DNA of 64,000 nucleotides from Dryocosmus kuriphilus (lineage: Eukaryota; Arthropoda; Insecta; Hymenoptera; Cynipidae). Shown here in pieces: positions 1-9,931 of this stretch. The notes beneath the pieces are model-generated. The model was not told where the DNA came from and ran no database searches. It saw nothing but the letters and a program-made list of their open reading frames with translations. Within the stretch, counting starts at the first letter, position 1; each line of letters begins with the position of its first letter. The translations under genes were made by a program, and so were the position numbers. Where the stretch lies: NCBI GenBank assembly GCA_038277395.1, contig CM076191.1, forward strand, positions 26,255,373-26,319,372. The letters run 5' to 3'.

Positions 1-570
1 GAGAGCATTCACTTTTATGATTGATACCGGTTGATCAGATTTATAAAGCTTTTTAGCTTCTAGTCTGAGTGGAGAAAATCCCAGCAAACGACCAATAGAA
101 TCTTCAGATTCGAAATTTATATCTTGATTGCAATAAATTTCACTTTTCAGAGTATTACTGTTTTGCTTGATGTGAATTTCAATACCCTCAGTCCTGCTCC
201 TTTTGAGACGAAGTCCTAGTCCTTGTTTATATGATTTTAAATAAAGACCTTTCCCTAAAGCCATAGCTTCCATAGTTTCATTATGACGTTTACTCTCTGT
301 AAGTTGATGTTTTGCAGAATTTGCATCATTCACAGTTTTTGCAATACCAGCCGATCTACATGCTAGTGTTCCAGTTGCACTTAGAAATGAAGAAATGGGT
401 ATTAGAAAGGGTAGAAAACCACCCACCTTAATTGGAACGGGTAGGATACGAGGCTTATTAATTTTCCTATTTCCACCAGCTCTTTTTACAGCATTGCGTG
501 CACCTCTTAATGCAGACTTTATGACAGTTTATGCATCATTACCCGAAATCGTTGATTTTTTAGCTGGCAT
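1..570 (-). pseudogene. Maverick/adintovirus-like capsid-associated protein, partial, broken
   Basis: Reading the minus strand from an ATG at 570-568 gives a basic N-terminus, then a glycine/alanine/hydrophobic stretch (about residues 45-85), a lysine-rich linker, and a region that runs open to the window edge, where the C-terminus is cut off. The order of a basic start, a hydrophobic segment and a long structural domain resembles minor capsid or penton-type proteins of Maverick/adintovirus-like elements; this is recognition by pattern, not by search. An in-frame TAA at 531-529 (codon 14) breaks the gene; after it the frame is open for about 176 codons. The ATG overlaps the end of the upstream PLA2-like gene by 11 bases, a compact virus-like arrangement on the same strand. 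Confidence 0.6.
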
Positions 571-1000
571 AAGGATGTTTCTGAGTATGGTAGCAGGCTT
601 TTTTATTCTTGAGACCCATGCCAAACTTAGATTTAATTTTCATAGTGTTTGCTATTCCCCAAGCACCTGCTTTTTCAAGTATACCCGCTTCTTTAGCAAA
701 TACACGCCTCCAAGCCTTTTCAGCTAGTGCTCTATCAGCTACGTTTCTAGCCTCAAGGTTCTCCCTATTTTGTGAATAAGCAATATCGTGATCTTTGCAA
801 GCTGCATCCAGTGGATTGATTCCAGGATCACCTCGTGCTAATCGTTTTGCTAGCTTAGTGCCTGGTCCATAGTACTGGTAACCAGGCAAGTGCAATTCAA
901 ATGGTAAGTTATTGATGATTTTGGTGACTAAGCCTCTTCCACGTCTTGTCTGTTTCACAGCTTGTTTACAACTAACACTTTTTCGTTCATGAACGATCAT
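560..1000 (-). CDS. Phospholipase A2-domain virion protein, Maverick/adintovirus-like
   Basis: An intact 146-codon frame. The centre carries the parvovirus-type secreted PLA2 signature: a glycine-rich calcium-loop-like stretch YYGPGTKL near residue 45 and the catalytic CKDHDIAY helix near residue 68, with the His-Asp pair present. The N-terminus is basic and the C-terminus is lysine-rich with a GMG motif. In parvoviruses and in adintovirus-like elements this domain helps particles leave endosomes; that role is inferred from the family. It is divergently arranged with the packaging ATPase starting at 1085 and ends inside the start of the next minus-strand structural gene. This is the best preserved gene in the block. 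No disulfide-rich secreted PLA2 scaffold is seen, so a host digestive or venom PLA2 is unlikely. Confidence 0.75.
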   Translation of the reverse strand: MIVHERKSVSCKQAVKQTRRGRGLVTKIINNLPFELHLPGYQYYGPGTKLAKRLARGDPGINPLDAACKDHDIAYSQNRENLEARNVADRALAEKAWRRVFAKEAGILEKAGAWGIANTMKIKSKFGMGLKNKKACYHTQKHPYAS

Positions 1001-1084
1001 ATCAGTTTGAGAGATGCTTTCAGTCTGAAGATTCAGCCTTTATAAGCAGTATATTTATGGTTTATCCAATCAGTCATAGTCAAG
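1001..1084. promoter_or_regulatory. Divergent intergenic region between PLA2-like and ATPase genes
   Basis: These 84 bases separate two divergent starts. They contain TATAAG and ATATTTAT stretches (1041-1058), readable as TATA-like elements on either strand, and a CCAAT pentamer near 1065. A shared bidirectional promoter is plausible; no experimental support. Confidence 0.3.
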
Positions 1085-1780
1085 ATGCAGTTTGAAGCAC
1101 AACCAGTGAAATTACCAGTTGAGAATTTTGATTCGCTAGTTGAAAATGAGAAAAATAAAGAACGGCATGGATATTTTATACCAAATAGTGTACGAGCAAT
1201 ATTCTATGGACCCTCCAACTGCGGAAAGACAAATGCTTTGCTTACTCTATTAATACATCCAAATGGATTAAGATTTGAAAATGTATATGTATAATCGAAA
1301 TCTTTAAATCAACCGAAATACAAATTTTTGGAAAAAGTTCTTCAATCAGTAGATGGCGTTGAGTACTATACTTTCAATGAACATGAGGATGTGGTGCTAC
1401 CAAGTGAAGTACGGCCTAACTCAATAATGGTATTTGATGATGTAGCATGTGAGAAGCAGGATAATATAAAAGAATTATTTGTATGGGTAGACACAGGGAT
1501 GTTGATTGTTTCTACTTGAGTCAAACATATGCTCGTATTCCTAAACATCTTGTACGTGATAATGTTAATTTACTAGTACTATTTAAACAAGATGAGATGA
1601 ATCTGAAGCATATATATGACGATCATGTTAATACTGATATGCCTTTTTTACAATTTAAGGATATGTCTAGCTTGCTGGAGTGATAAGTATGGGTTCGTTG
1701 TAATTGATAAAGATAGAAATGTTAACCAAGGCAGATACAGAAAGGGTCTTGATTGTTTTTTTGTAAGTCTAGAAAAATGA
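1085..1780 (+). pseudogene. A32-like/FtsK-HerA packaging ATPase, broken
   Basis: The N-terminal frame contains a Walker A loop (GPSNCGKT, about residue 41) and, after the first break, a Walker B-like strand ending in MVFDDV. Downstream are the conserved SQTYARIPKHLVRDN segment and the following helix, the usual order in poxvirus A32-like packaging ATPases of Mavericks and adintoviruses. Breaks: an in-frame TAA at 1292-1294, a frame change near 1483-1500, and another near 1665; the last frame ends at TGA 1778-1780. Total span, about 230 codons, fits a complete but inactivated gene. It would load DNA into capsids; here it is a relic. It is the first plus-strand gene, divergent from the structural genes. 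Confidence 0.75.
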
Positions 1781-1840
1781 TATATATGTATGTAATGCCC
1801 AAATTAGAAACAGTCATACCTTAGACGTTGTTGACTCAAC

Positions 1841-2568
1841 ATGTCTTCACACGAGAAGAATTTGCAGAAGCAAAAAAAGATTTGACATCAAATTGCTAAA
1901 GCTAGTGAACCAATTCGACGAAAACATAGGCTAATGAAGTTGGGCAAGGAGATAGTTGAATAGACATTGAGTGATACTTTCAAACCTATTGCTAATCCAC
2001 TTGAAAAAATTGTTGGTGGTCTTGAGAAAAGAAAAAGAAAAAAAGCTGAACCGATTAAAAAAGAGGAATTAAAGAGTGAAGAAAATATTGCTGATGAGGA
2101 TGATGATGATGATTTGTGATTTAAATCTGTTTATGATGAAGAAGGAAATGCGAGAAAAGGTTCCAGTGATTTAGAGTTGTCAGCTCATAGTACAGCGAAA
2201 AATAATTTCGACGAGTCTTCCACTTTACGGGGTGATGATGATGATGATGATGATACAAACAAATATCTCATATTGTTAGGCGAAAGAAATAAAGATATCG
2301 ATTATGTATACGGCGTATACATTTCAGTCATGATCATATTCATGTGGGTAATTTGAATTTTCCTAAAAGTAAAGGTTTGCTTGAGCTTTTATTTAAAAAA
2401 GTACCTAACGAGTCCTCTGTAAGTTCTAATGATCCGAAAAATTATCAAAAAATTATTATTGTGAAAAATGCTTATAAAAAGAATTATAAACCAGATGGTG
2501 TTGTTCGTGATAGTAAAGGTTTTAAATATAAAAACTTTATAGAAAAATTAATTCCCACATCACCATAA
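1841..2568 (+). pseudogene. Decayed charged protein with conserved C-terminal domain (DUF8207-like)
   Basis: From ATG 1841 the frame encodes a lysine-rich coiled segment, then two acidic Asp runs (about 2092-2118 and 2230-2256), with in-frame stops near 1883, 1962 and 2118. A final frame (2344-2568) encodes a compact segment beginning near LNFPKSKGLLELLFKK and ending in a lysine/phenylalanine-rich tail. That tail resembles the family I know as DUF8207, common near Maverick-like genes in insects; the name is from memory and unverified. Function unknown. Its place between the ATPase and the integrase suggests a viral structural or regulatory protein. Confidence 0.45.
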
Positions 2569-2626
2569 AAAAAAAAATGGGGACAGACGAAGTAAAAACC
2601 GAAATTCAACAGGTCAAGGTATAATA

Positions 2627-2809
2627 ATGCCACAACATATGACTGCTACAGAGGGAAGTCAATGGGATTACGTTTACTGGGATGACCCTAATGAATTGGT
2701 AGATCGACTGCGCTTACTTGTAGCGTCTCAAGAGGTAGGTAATCCAAGTCACACAAATGAAATTATATCGATTATTGAAGAACTAAGAGAAGCTGAAGTT
2801 ATATATTAA
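2627..2809 (+). CDS. Small acidic hypothetical protein of the Maverick-like block
   Basis: An intact 60-codon frame, acidic, with a predicted helical C-terminus rich in Ile, Glu and Leu. It lies in the same orientation as its neighbours with short gaps, starting 58 bases after the DUF8207-like frame and ending 33 bases before the next likely start at 2843. The tight spacing supports a real small gene rather than a chance frame. I do not recognise the family. Confidence 0.4.
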   Translation: MPQHMTATEGSQWDYVYWDDPNELVDRLRLLVASQEVGNPSHTNEIISIIEELREAEVIY

Positions 2810-2842
2810 TGAATGTTTTGTAAGATTTCCATCATTTTCAAG

Positions 2843-3220
2843 ATGAGTATTGATGTGTTTGGACGTTATTCTAAGCAAGCAAAGACTGCAAATCGTGGTC
2901 CTCCTGGAATGGGCTTCAAAGTCATACCTAAAGGAAATTATGATATCCAAAACAAAAAGCTGTGCAATATAGCTGATGCGCAAGATTTAAATGGCGCCGT
3001 AAATTTAAATAAAGCACAGCATATACTACAGCAAGAAATTCGGACTATCTATGATGTTATATCTTCCTTGCGAACTGAAGTTGTTAACAATACTATGTTG
3101 ATTGAATCTCTGGAAACTTCAACAAATAAGAGTTTTTAAAATGTGAAAATTGATGCTGAAAACGCTCAAAAACTAGCGTTTCGAAATTCAGAGCTTATTA
3201 CAAGTTGGATGCTAGACTGA
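2843..3220 (+). pseudogene. Hypothetical virion-associated protein starting MSIDVFGR, broken
   Basis: ATG 2843 is preferred over the upstream ATG at 2813 because the MSIDVFGR start begins a compact, conserved-looking segment. It has a Gly/Pro-rich N-terminus, a short beta-like stretch, an NLNKAQ motif, then a heptad-like helix likely to be coiled coil. An in-frame TAA at 3137-3139 interrupts the helix and the same frame continues to TGA 3218-3220. Proteins with a short head and a coiled-coil tail in this position are common in adintovirus-like elements; a fibre or spike-like role is only a guess. Confidence 0.4.
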
Positions 3221-3232
3221 ACATACATAAAT

Positions 3233-4134
3233 ATGGACGTGGGGAAGCTGCAGTTGGTGAAAGAGCTGCATAAACCAAATAGAAAAAATTACCGACGTAG
3301 GCATGTTGACATTCGTGGTATTGATGAAACCTGGCAAACTGATCTTGTAGAAATGCAACTGTACGAGAGAGACAACAAAGGATACAAATACATCTTAACT
3401 GTAATTGACATATTTTCGAACTTTGCTTGGGCTCTTTCTGTGAAATCCAAGAAGGGTGATGATGTAACTGCAGTTATGAAATCTGCACTCGACAAAGGCG
3501 TGTACCAAAAAATTTACATGTTGATAGAGGCAAAGAATTTTACAATATCCATTGTGAAAATCTTCTGAAACGATATAGTATAAATTTGTACTCTACATTC
3601 AATAATTTAAAAGCATCAATTTGCGAGCGATTTAATCGTAGTTTAAAAAATAAAATGTGGATGGAATTTAGCTTACAAGGAAACCATAAGTTGTTAGATA
3701 TTTTGAAAGATTTAGTTTCATCTTACAACGATACTAAACATCGCACTATTGAAATAAAACCAAAAGATGTTATTAAACAAAATGAGAAAAAATTGCTGTT
3801 TACTGTATACAAAAATTATCGTGTGAAACAAGTGGCGGAGAAAACTAAATTTAATGTTGGAGATAAAGTTCGTATAAGTAAGTTTACGCATTTTTTCGAG
3901 AAAGGTTATACACCAAATTGGACCACTGAAATATTTACTATAAGTAATATCAAGAATACTGAACTAGTGACGTATTTTCTTATGGATTATCAAGATAAAC
4001 CTATTTTAGGCAGGTTCTATGTACATGAACTTGCTAAAGTTAGATATCCAGACATTTATCTTGTTGAAAAGGTACTCAGGAAACGTGGAAACAAGCTATT
4101 TGTAAAATGGTTAGGATTTGATGACCCACAATAG
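3233..4134 (+). pseudogene. Maverick/adintovirus-type DDE integrase with chromodomain, one frameshift
   Basis: The first frame (3233 to about 3515) has a basic N-terminus and the start of a retroviral-type integrase core, including a QTDLVEM first-Asp region. The second frame (from about 3517) carries the second Asp, followed by an Arg-Gly-Lys-Glu-Phe stretch, the Glu in ASICERFNR, and a C-terminal chromodomain-like segment ending LFVKWLGFD. The frame change falls in an A6 run at 3507-3512, consistent with loss of one base. All three acidic catalytic positions are therefore still encoded. Such integrases insert Mavericks/Polintons; the chromodomain is known to bind modified histones. It converges on the minus-strand gene ending at 4340. 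Confidence 0.75.
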
Positions 4135-4339
4135 TTGGATAGATAAGTCTACTTTGTAATCCTCAATGTATTAATTTTGAGTGTTCTTGAATGAAGTTTG
4201 ACTATTTCAAACATATTGTTTTTTTTTACTTAGGGAAGAATCCTTAACCTTGTAAATGAAAAGCAGAATTTGGATTAACCTATGTTTATTTAAATTTTCA
4301 CATTGTTAAAATACATGGTTTTCCTCTTAATGTATAAAG

Positions 4340-4741
4340 CTACCGTTGACATATTTGAGTTTTGGTAATTTCTCAATCACTTCTTCGCAAACATTCTGAA
4401 TATAAGAAGTGATAATTTCTAGAAACAGACTTTCAAACCGCATAAGATTTAAAAATACAAGTTTTTTCATTGCCTTATTCTTTACACTTACATAATTTTT
4501 TTCTAGATAAGATTTAATGGTTTTTACACAAGGTGATTTAACTTTACACCAAACACTTTCAGCAATGGTTTCAATTATAATATCTTTTGTACGTAGAAAC
4601 GGTATAACACTTTATTCCAGAATATGCCTATCAATACAGAGGCTTACTGGAGAACAGCAAACGTTGTTCCTTGTAGCGCAAATGGATAATATTTTCGAGT
4701 TTCAGCTTCTTCAATTTGCTCCAAAACTACTATATAGTCCC
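4340..4741 (-). pseudogene. 3' part of a minus-strand Maverick-block gene, separated by LINE insertion
   Basis: The minus strand holds a charged helical C-terminal segment (stop near 4340) with one further stop near 4607. It is the continuation of the gene whose 5' part lies at 8717-7889: deleting the LINE and one copy of its target duplication joins frames across 7889/4741. I do not recognise the family. It converges with the integrase. Confidence 0.45.
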
Positions 4742-7639
4742 CGGTATCCTGATCTCAGTGGTACTGCTGCTATTTGGGTGAGAAATGGCGGCGGTTTTCG
4801 GGTTGTAGACCACGGTGAAGGGGATGGTTTCGTTTGGGCCAGGAATGGAAGGGTGACCATCGTCAGCTGTTATCTTTCCCCGAATGAAGGATCGCAAACA
4901 TTCATCAAAAAGCTGGGGGCGATCGAGGACTTCTGCCGCACACTGGAGGGTGAGGTCATTGTCGCCGGAGATTTCAATGCGAAATCGGTGGAGTGGGGAA
5001 TGTCCTGGTCGGACTGGCGCGGGTTTGAGGTCAGCGAAATGGTAGCCAGATTGGACATGACTGTAATAAACAGTGGAAATGTCACAACCTTTCGCAGGGC
5101 GGGATACAGGGAGACAATCCCAGATATCATCCTGGCCACACAAGGCGCGGCCAGACGGATCAGGGATTGGGTGGTATTGGAGGAGTTCGCGGCCAGCGAC
5201 CACCAGTATATCTGTTTTGAACTGAAAGAGGAACGATCTTGGACAAACAAGCGAGAACAGCAGCAAAGGTGCAAGAAGGGCTGGAAATCAGTAAAGTTTA
5301 AGCCAGATAAGCTCCTTGAGCTTCTTGCAAGCAAGGGCAAATACTTGCTGGGGGAAAGTACCTCAATTGCACGCTCAGAGACGGAGGCTGAGAAGAAGGT
5401 GCAGGACACGATGCAACTCATCGTCGAAGGCTGCAATGCGTCAATGCCCAGGAGATCGACGAAAACCTACAGAAAGCCGGTATACTGGTGGAATGAGGAA
5501 ATCGCCGAACTAAGGAAGACTTGTTTGAAGCTTAGAAGGAAACTCCTCAGAGCCAGGAGAAAGAACTCGGAAAACGACATTCCCAGCACGCAGTACCTGG
5601 ACGCTAAAAAGAGACTGAACGCAGCCATAAAGGTAAGCAAACGACGGAAGTGGGCTGAACTCTGCGTAGAGATCGACAATGACACGTGGGGCCACGGATA
5701 TCAGCTTGTGACGGGGAAGCTTAAACGGAAGAAGCCACAGCAAGCCATGGATGAAGATGTTATGTTGGATATCATCAGGAATCTCTTCCCCAGGCACCCG
5801 CAGAGAGCTCGTACGAAAGTGTCGGTAGAGGAGGATATTCCTCTCTTCACACAGGCGGAACTGAAAGACGTGGTGGCTAGTCTTGTAACCCGTAAGGCCC
5901 CAGGTCCAGACGGAATTCCAGTGTCTGTAATTAAGACCATTGGCACAGAATATCCGCACCTCCTTCTTAATATGTATAACGCCTGCCTCACGGCCGGAGT
6001 TTTCAGTGCTAGATGGAAGGTGCAGAGACTGGTGCTGCTGGACAAACGGAGGGGTCCTCCAGTCACCCCGTCGTCTTTCAGGCCACTGTGTTTGCTTGAT
6101 GTCGCGGGTAAACTTCTGGAGAAGCTGATCAGGAACAGGCTTAGAGCAGCGATCATGGCAGCTAAAGGACTGGCCGAGAACCAGTATGGTTTCCGACAGG
6201 GTAAGTCCACAGTGGGAGCAATCCGCGAGGTCCTACAAGCGACCGAGAAAGCGTGGCTAGGAAGCCACAGTTCTAGGTGTATCTGTGTGCTCGTCACGTT
6301 CCATGTTAGGAATGCGTTCAACTCCGTTGGATGGGAGGATATCCTTGACACGCTGCAAAATAGGTTCAGAGTCCCGGGATATATCTTGAGGATAATTGAT
6401 AGCTATCTTCATGAGAGGAAACTATTATACGAAACGACGGAGGGTCCGCGGAGAACAAAGATCACGGCCGGGGTAGCTCAGGGTTCAGCACTGGGCCCAG
6501 ATCTTTGGAATGTCACCTACGATGACGTACTGACGATTAACCTACCAGATGACATCAAGCTAGTTGCGTTTGCGGATGACCTTGCGGCTGCCATCACGGT
6601 TAAAACAGAGGAACTTGCCAGAGAAAGGGTGAAGGATGTAGCCAGCAGGGTGAGGGAGAGGCTGGAGAAACATGGTCTCCAACTGGCCAACCAGAAGACC
6701 GAAATAGTAGTCCTCACGAGAAAGAGGTGCATTGAGAGACCCTTTAGGGTGGAAGTAAATGGCCATGAGACAGTGGCTGTAGCGGCACTGAAGTACCTTG
6801 GCATGATCGTGGACCAGAAGCTGACATTCTGGCCGCACTTACGAAAAGCAGCGGATAAAGCGGAGACCATGGTTGCGATGCTCGCCAGGCTAATGCCAAA
6901 CATCGCGGGACCCAGGGACTGCAAGAGGAGGGCTCTCATGAGTGTCACTCACTCCATTCTGCTCTACGGAGCTGAGGTGTGGGCTAGCGCCATGAGAGTC
7001 AAGAAGTACCGGGAGAGGCTACTTAGAGTTCAGAGGAAGGCAGCCCTCAGGGTGATTTCGGCTTATAGGACGGTTTCTGGAGTGGCAGCCATGGTTATAG
7101 CTGGCACTATACCCATAGACCTACTGGCTCTGGAAAGGCAGATAATCTATGAAGCAAAGGCACGAGGGGACGGAAAGGAGGTGAAAAAGCAGCAAAGGAC
7201 TCAAACGATCCTGCAGTGGGAAGAACAATGGCGAATGGAGAGTAGAGGCAGGTGGACTGCGGAGATCGTGGGGGAAATTGTGCCGTGGCTGGGTAGGAAG
7301 CATGGGGAGGTGAATTACCACCTCACGCAGTTCTTTACTGGACACGGCCATTTCAATGCCTACCTCTTCCGCATGGGGAAAAAAAGCCGGCCAGGATGCG
7401 AATACTGCAGTTGTGCGGAGGAAAATGCCAGACACACTTTCTTTGAGTGCGAAAGATGGCAAGCAAGGAGGGATAGGCTCAGCAGAGAACTTGGACTAGT
7501 GCCAACGTCCAACAACATAGGGCAACTAATGTTGAAGACTCAGGAGAATTGGGACAACATCGCCCAATTTGTGGAGGACATCCTGAGAGTAAAGAAAACG
7601 GAGGAGAGGGAACGGGAGCAGAGGTGTCGAAAATCCTAA
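4742..7639 (+). CDS. LINE ORF2: APE endonuclease (partial) - reverse transcriptase - CCHC
   Basis: About 965 codons without a stop. The frame stays open upstream to 4517 by chance, but the element starts at 4742. Order: endonuclease C-terminal two thirds (GDFNAKS motif near 4972; SDH near 5195), RT (APGPDGIP near 5899, YGFRQGKST near 6186, FADD at 6569-6580) and a C-terminal Cys/His cluster CEYC...H...C near 7400. Motif spelling resembles the R1 clade. RT motif A reads FHV where FDV or LDV is expected: CAT at 6302-6304 replaces the catalytic Asp codon, so the enzyme should be dead despite the long open frame. The N-terminal endonuclease residues and ORF1 are missing through truncation. Confidence 0.8.
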   Translation, partial: RYPDLSGTAAIWVRNGGGFRVVDHGEGDGFVWARNGRVTIVSCYLSPNEGSQTFIKKLGAIEDFCRTLEGEVIVAGDFNAKSVEWGMSWSDWRGFEVSEMVARLDMTVINSGNVTTFRRAGYRETIPDIILATQGAARRIRDWVVLEEFAASDHQYICFELKEERSWTNKREQQQRCKKGWKSVKFKPDKLLELLASKGKYLLGESTSIARSETEAEKKVQDTMQLIVEGCNASMPRRSTKTYRKPVYWWNEEIAELRKTCLKLRRKLLRARRKNSENDIPSTQYLDAKKRLNAAIKVSKRRKWAELCVEIDNDTWGHGYQLVTGKLKRKKPQQAMDEDVMLDIIRNLFPRHPQRARTKVSVEEDIPLFTQAELKDVVASLVTRKAPGPDGIPVSVIKTIGTEYPHLLLNMYNACLTAGVFSARWKVQRLVLLDKRRGPPVTPSSFRPLCLLDVAGKLLEKLIRNRLRAAIMAAKGLAENQYGFRQGKSTVGAIREVLQATEKAWLGSHSSRCICVLVTFHVRNAFNSVGWEDILDTLQNRFRVPGYILRIIDSYLHERKLLYETTEGPRRTKITAGVAQGSALGPDLWNVTYDDVLTINLPDDIKLVAFADDLAAAITVKTEELARERVKDVASRVRERLEKHGLQLANQKTEIVVLTRKRCIERPFRVEVNGHETVAVAALKYLGMIVDQKLTFWPHLRKAADKAETMVAMLARLMPNIAGPRDCKRRALMSVTHSILLYGAEVWASAMRVKKYRERLLRVQRKAALRVISAYRTVSGVAAMVIAGTIPIDLLALERQIIYEAKARGDGKEVKKQQRTQTILQWEEQWRMESRGRWTAEIVGEIVPWLGRKHGEVNYHLTQFFTGHGHFNAYLFRMGKKSRPGCEYCSCAEENARHTFFECERWQARRDRLSRELGLVPTSNNIGQLMLKTQENWDNIAQFVEDILRVKKTEEREREQRCRKS

Positions 7640-7888
7640 CCCCGCAAGCGGGAGAGGGGGTGTAGACGAGGACCAGAGCAATTAGTTAGCAGGGAGCCGA
7701 TGGTCGGCTCAGGAGGCCGATAACCCATGATCCTGAAGTAATGCGAAAGCGGATTCCGGGGTCTTGGGTGGGCAGGAAAGAGAAGGTGGTTTCAGTGGGT
7801 AGGGGCCGCATTTTTAGGCCGAGTCCCACACTTAGTCCGTCAAAAGGACTTCCTCCTCCTCTTACAACAAAAAAAAAAAAAAAAAAAA
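4742..7888 (+). mobile_element. 5'-truncated R1-like non-LTR retrotransposon with poly(A)
   Basis: The insertion begins inside its own endonuclease domain at 4742 and ends in an A-run (7867-7888). It is flanked by a 12-bp target duplication, ctatatagtccc at 4730-4741 and ctatgtagtccc at 7889-7900, with one mismatch. 5' truncation plus poly(A) plus duplication is the classic product of target-primed reverse transcription. The noncoding 3' tail is 7640-7866. The target is the minus-strand Maverick-block gene, so the LINE is younger than that gene. Confidence 0.85.
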
Positions 7889-8717
7889 CTATGTAGTCCC
7901 ATAAGATACAGTCATGTGTATACGGAAATTTCCACAGTCTATGCGTTGTTGCTTCTCTTGACCACCAAAGTACGATGAAATGATGTTGAAATAACTTTTG
8001 AACAATTTCCACTCCTCAGGATTTAAGGTTATACTTGCTCGAGGATGAGTGGCTAGTAGTTTCACTGATGAGACTAACTTTCCATTATTTTTTAACTCTG
8101 CACCGACGACAATTTGCTTTGTGAATGATGAATTCAGATTGTATGTGGTGGAGTGTAGCATTTGATTTCGAGGTGTATAAGGCATGATGTTGACTACGCT
8201 TAAGGCATTCAAACACTGAGCATTAGTGTAAAACTTCACACTTTATGTATGTTTTTCCATAAGTTGAATTAAATCGTAGCGTCCACCATGATATATCATA
8301 CAGAGATCGACATCTTGAGAGGCTCTTTGTAGTCCCGAAAGCAGATATTTATCTTTTCTTAGCATGTCAGCGATTCTCTCTGGTAGAAAAACTGAGAATT
8401 TGTTTTCTCAGGTTATGAAAAATCTCGTTCAAAAGTTTGTTGCTGCTTTCTTGAAGTGTGTAATATCATAGTTTTTATTTATTTCAAGTTCATCGAGCTT
8501 CTTCGTTGGAAGGAATTTCTTGTTCAGAGCAATTTTGTTTAGTTTTGAGAAATTCATCTTCACTAATTAATTTGTTGAGAGTCAAGATATTAAAGTTTCT
8601 TATTAGATTTTGTATTTCTAATCGCGCTTGTATCACACGTTTCAGTTCTCGAATATTCTTTATTAATATATTTAAACGACTTTTTAACTCTTGCTGCTTT
8701 CCTTCACAATCTGACAT
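7889..8717 (-). pseudogene. 5' part of long minus-strand Maverick-block gene
   Basis: Starts at ATG 8717 with a 75-codon coiled-coil-like segment rich in Leu, Ile and Lys, then a frame change near 8485, several stops (near 8430, 8405 and 8248), and a well preserved segment from 8239 to 7889 containing LLATHPRASITLN and SSYFGGQEKQQ. The gene continues at 4741-4340 across the LINE. No enzyme motif is recognised. Its strand and place opposite the integrase fit a Maverick/adintovirus-type gene of unknown role; a structural or DNA-associated role is only a guess. Confidence 0.5.
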
Positions 8718-8883
8718 CTAACAGTAGACTGAGGAATGAGAAGAACTGCCCACCTTTTATAGATCCTTACCCCGCCCCCCCCCCCCCCCCTATACTAGAT
8801 TGTACGGTATGATGCAATAAAGTTCTAGAAGATTCTAGATTGCAGACAAAAGAAAAATACGTTTGCTATACGTTTACTTCATT

Positions 8884-9240
8884 TTAACCCACTTCATCCC
8901 CTCCTTCTCCATCCTCCTCTTTACCATAATTATTTTCATCATTATCATCATCTGTTTTGATGTTTAGATAAGAAACTGTCTTCTGCACAGGGTCCCAATA
9001 GATTCTAACTCTATCTTTTACAATAATTAGATACATTCCAGATGTAGACAAATAAGTTTCAGTAGGAATTTCCAATACTTTCCGCGCATCTTTGATAAAA
9101 TCCTTTATTGAAATATCTCTTTTAATATAAAGACAATATTTCGCTTATGCTGCTACTTCAACCAAATAGTTTTCAAACAAAGGTATCGTTTATGTATCAA
9201 ATCTAATAATACAACTCAAATCTAACACTTCTATTTTCTG
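8884..9240 (-). pseudogene. Hypothetical acidic-tailed protein remnant
   Basis: A minus-strand frame ends at 8884 with a strongly acidic Asp/Glu/Gly tail. Upstream it reads a beta-like segment (IIVKDRVRIYWDP) and continues, with in-frame stops near 9147 and 9198, to about 9240. It is separated from the long minus-strand gene by about 165 bases containing a C16 run (8775-8790). I do not recognise it; strand and position suggest it belongs to the Maverick-like block. Confidence 0.35.
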
Positions 9241-9327
9241 GAACACTTAATCTGACTTTCTAACGTTATGAATACTTCGGATGCTTGATGCTGACTGGAA
9301 AAAATGGTTGCGAAATGTACTTATATA

Positions 9328-9704
9328 CCGGGTGTCTAAAAAGTCCCGGGACGGTTGGATAGTTCCTCACGTAAAATATTTCTCAAAAAAGTGAAGGTCA
9401 TTCCTGAAGTAAATTTCAACGAGGAATTCAATGGTGACCTTCATTTTGACCTTGAAGTTGACCTTCATGGCTTTTTGAAGGCCAACTTTGTTTTTTTAAA
9501 ATGGAAACCCCCTTTTTTTACATCTGCAATCGATAGAGCGGAAAATTCTACGTTCAGGTACTTACCCAAGTCATAGGTCAATTGTAACGTTCAAGGTCAG
9601 ATAGAGGTTATTTGAAATTAACAATGTTTTCCAAGAGGTCAGTGTAATTCCTGAAGTAAATTTCAACGAGAAATTAATTGGTGAGCTCTGTATTGATCTT
9701 GGTG
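9328..9704. repeat. Left terminal inverted repeat of DD41D copy 1
   Basis: About 377 bp, matching the reverse complement of 11264-11637 with scattered differences. It contains at least seven AGGTCA/TGACCT words (near 9388, 9433, 9448, 9460, 9576, 9592 and 9638), including tcaaggtca, an extended nuclear-receptor half site. Confidence 0.8.
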
Positions 9705-9805
9705 ATGATCTTCAAGGTTTTTTCAAGGTTTTTTTCCAAGCAGTTTACGTTTACGTTTAGCATTACCCAGGAACAACGACGTGGACGCAGTAAATTCTGT
9801 TCCCT

Positions 9806-9931
9806 TTGGGGTGCTTGATTAGCGTGAGTCCCCTTGCCTCTCATGTTTCGGGGTGCTTGATTAGCGTGAGTCCCCTTGCCTCTCACGTTTCGGGGTGCTT
9901 GATTAGCGTGAGTCCCCTTGCCTCTCACGCT
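9806..9931. repeat. 42-bp minisatellite, three units
   Basis: Three head-to-tail copies of ggggtgcttgattagcgtga followed by gtccccttgcctctcayg and a short tail. The unit is closely related to the roughly 41-bp minisatellites inside the second DD41D element (18488-18612 and 20034-20205). Confidence 0.85.

Noticed and set aside
1..9240. Complete, functional adintovirus/Maverick
   Set aside because: No DNA polymerase or major capsid gene in view, and most genes carry stops or frame changes.
9806..9931. CRISPR array from regularly repeated 42-bp units (also 20034-20205)
   Set aside because: Head-to-tail minisatellite without spacers, inside a eukaryotic transposon.
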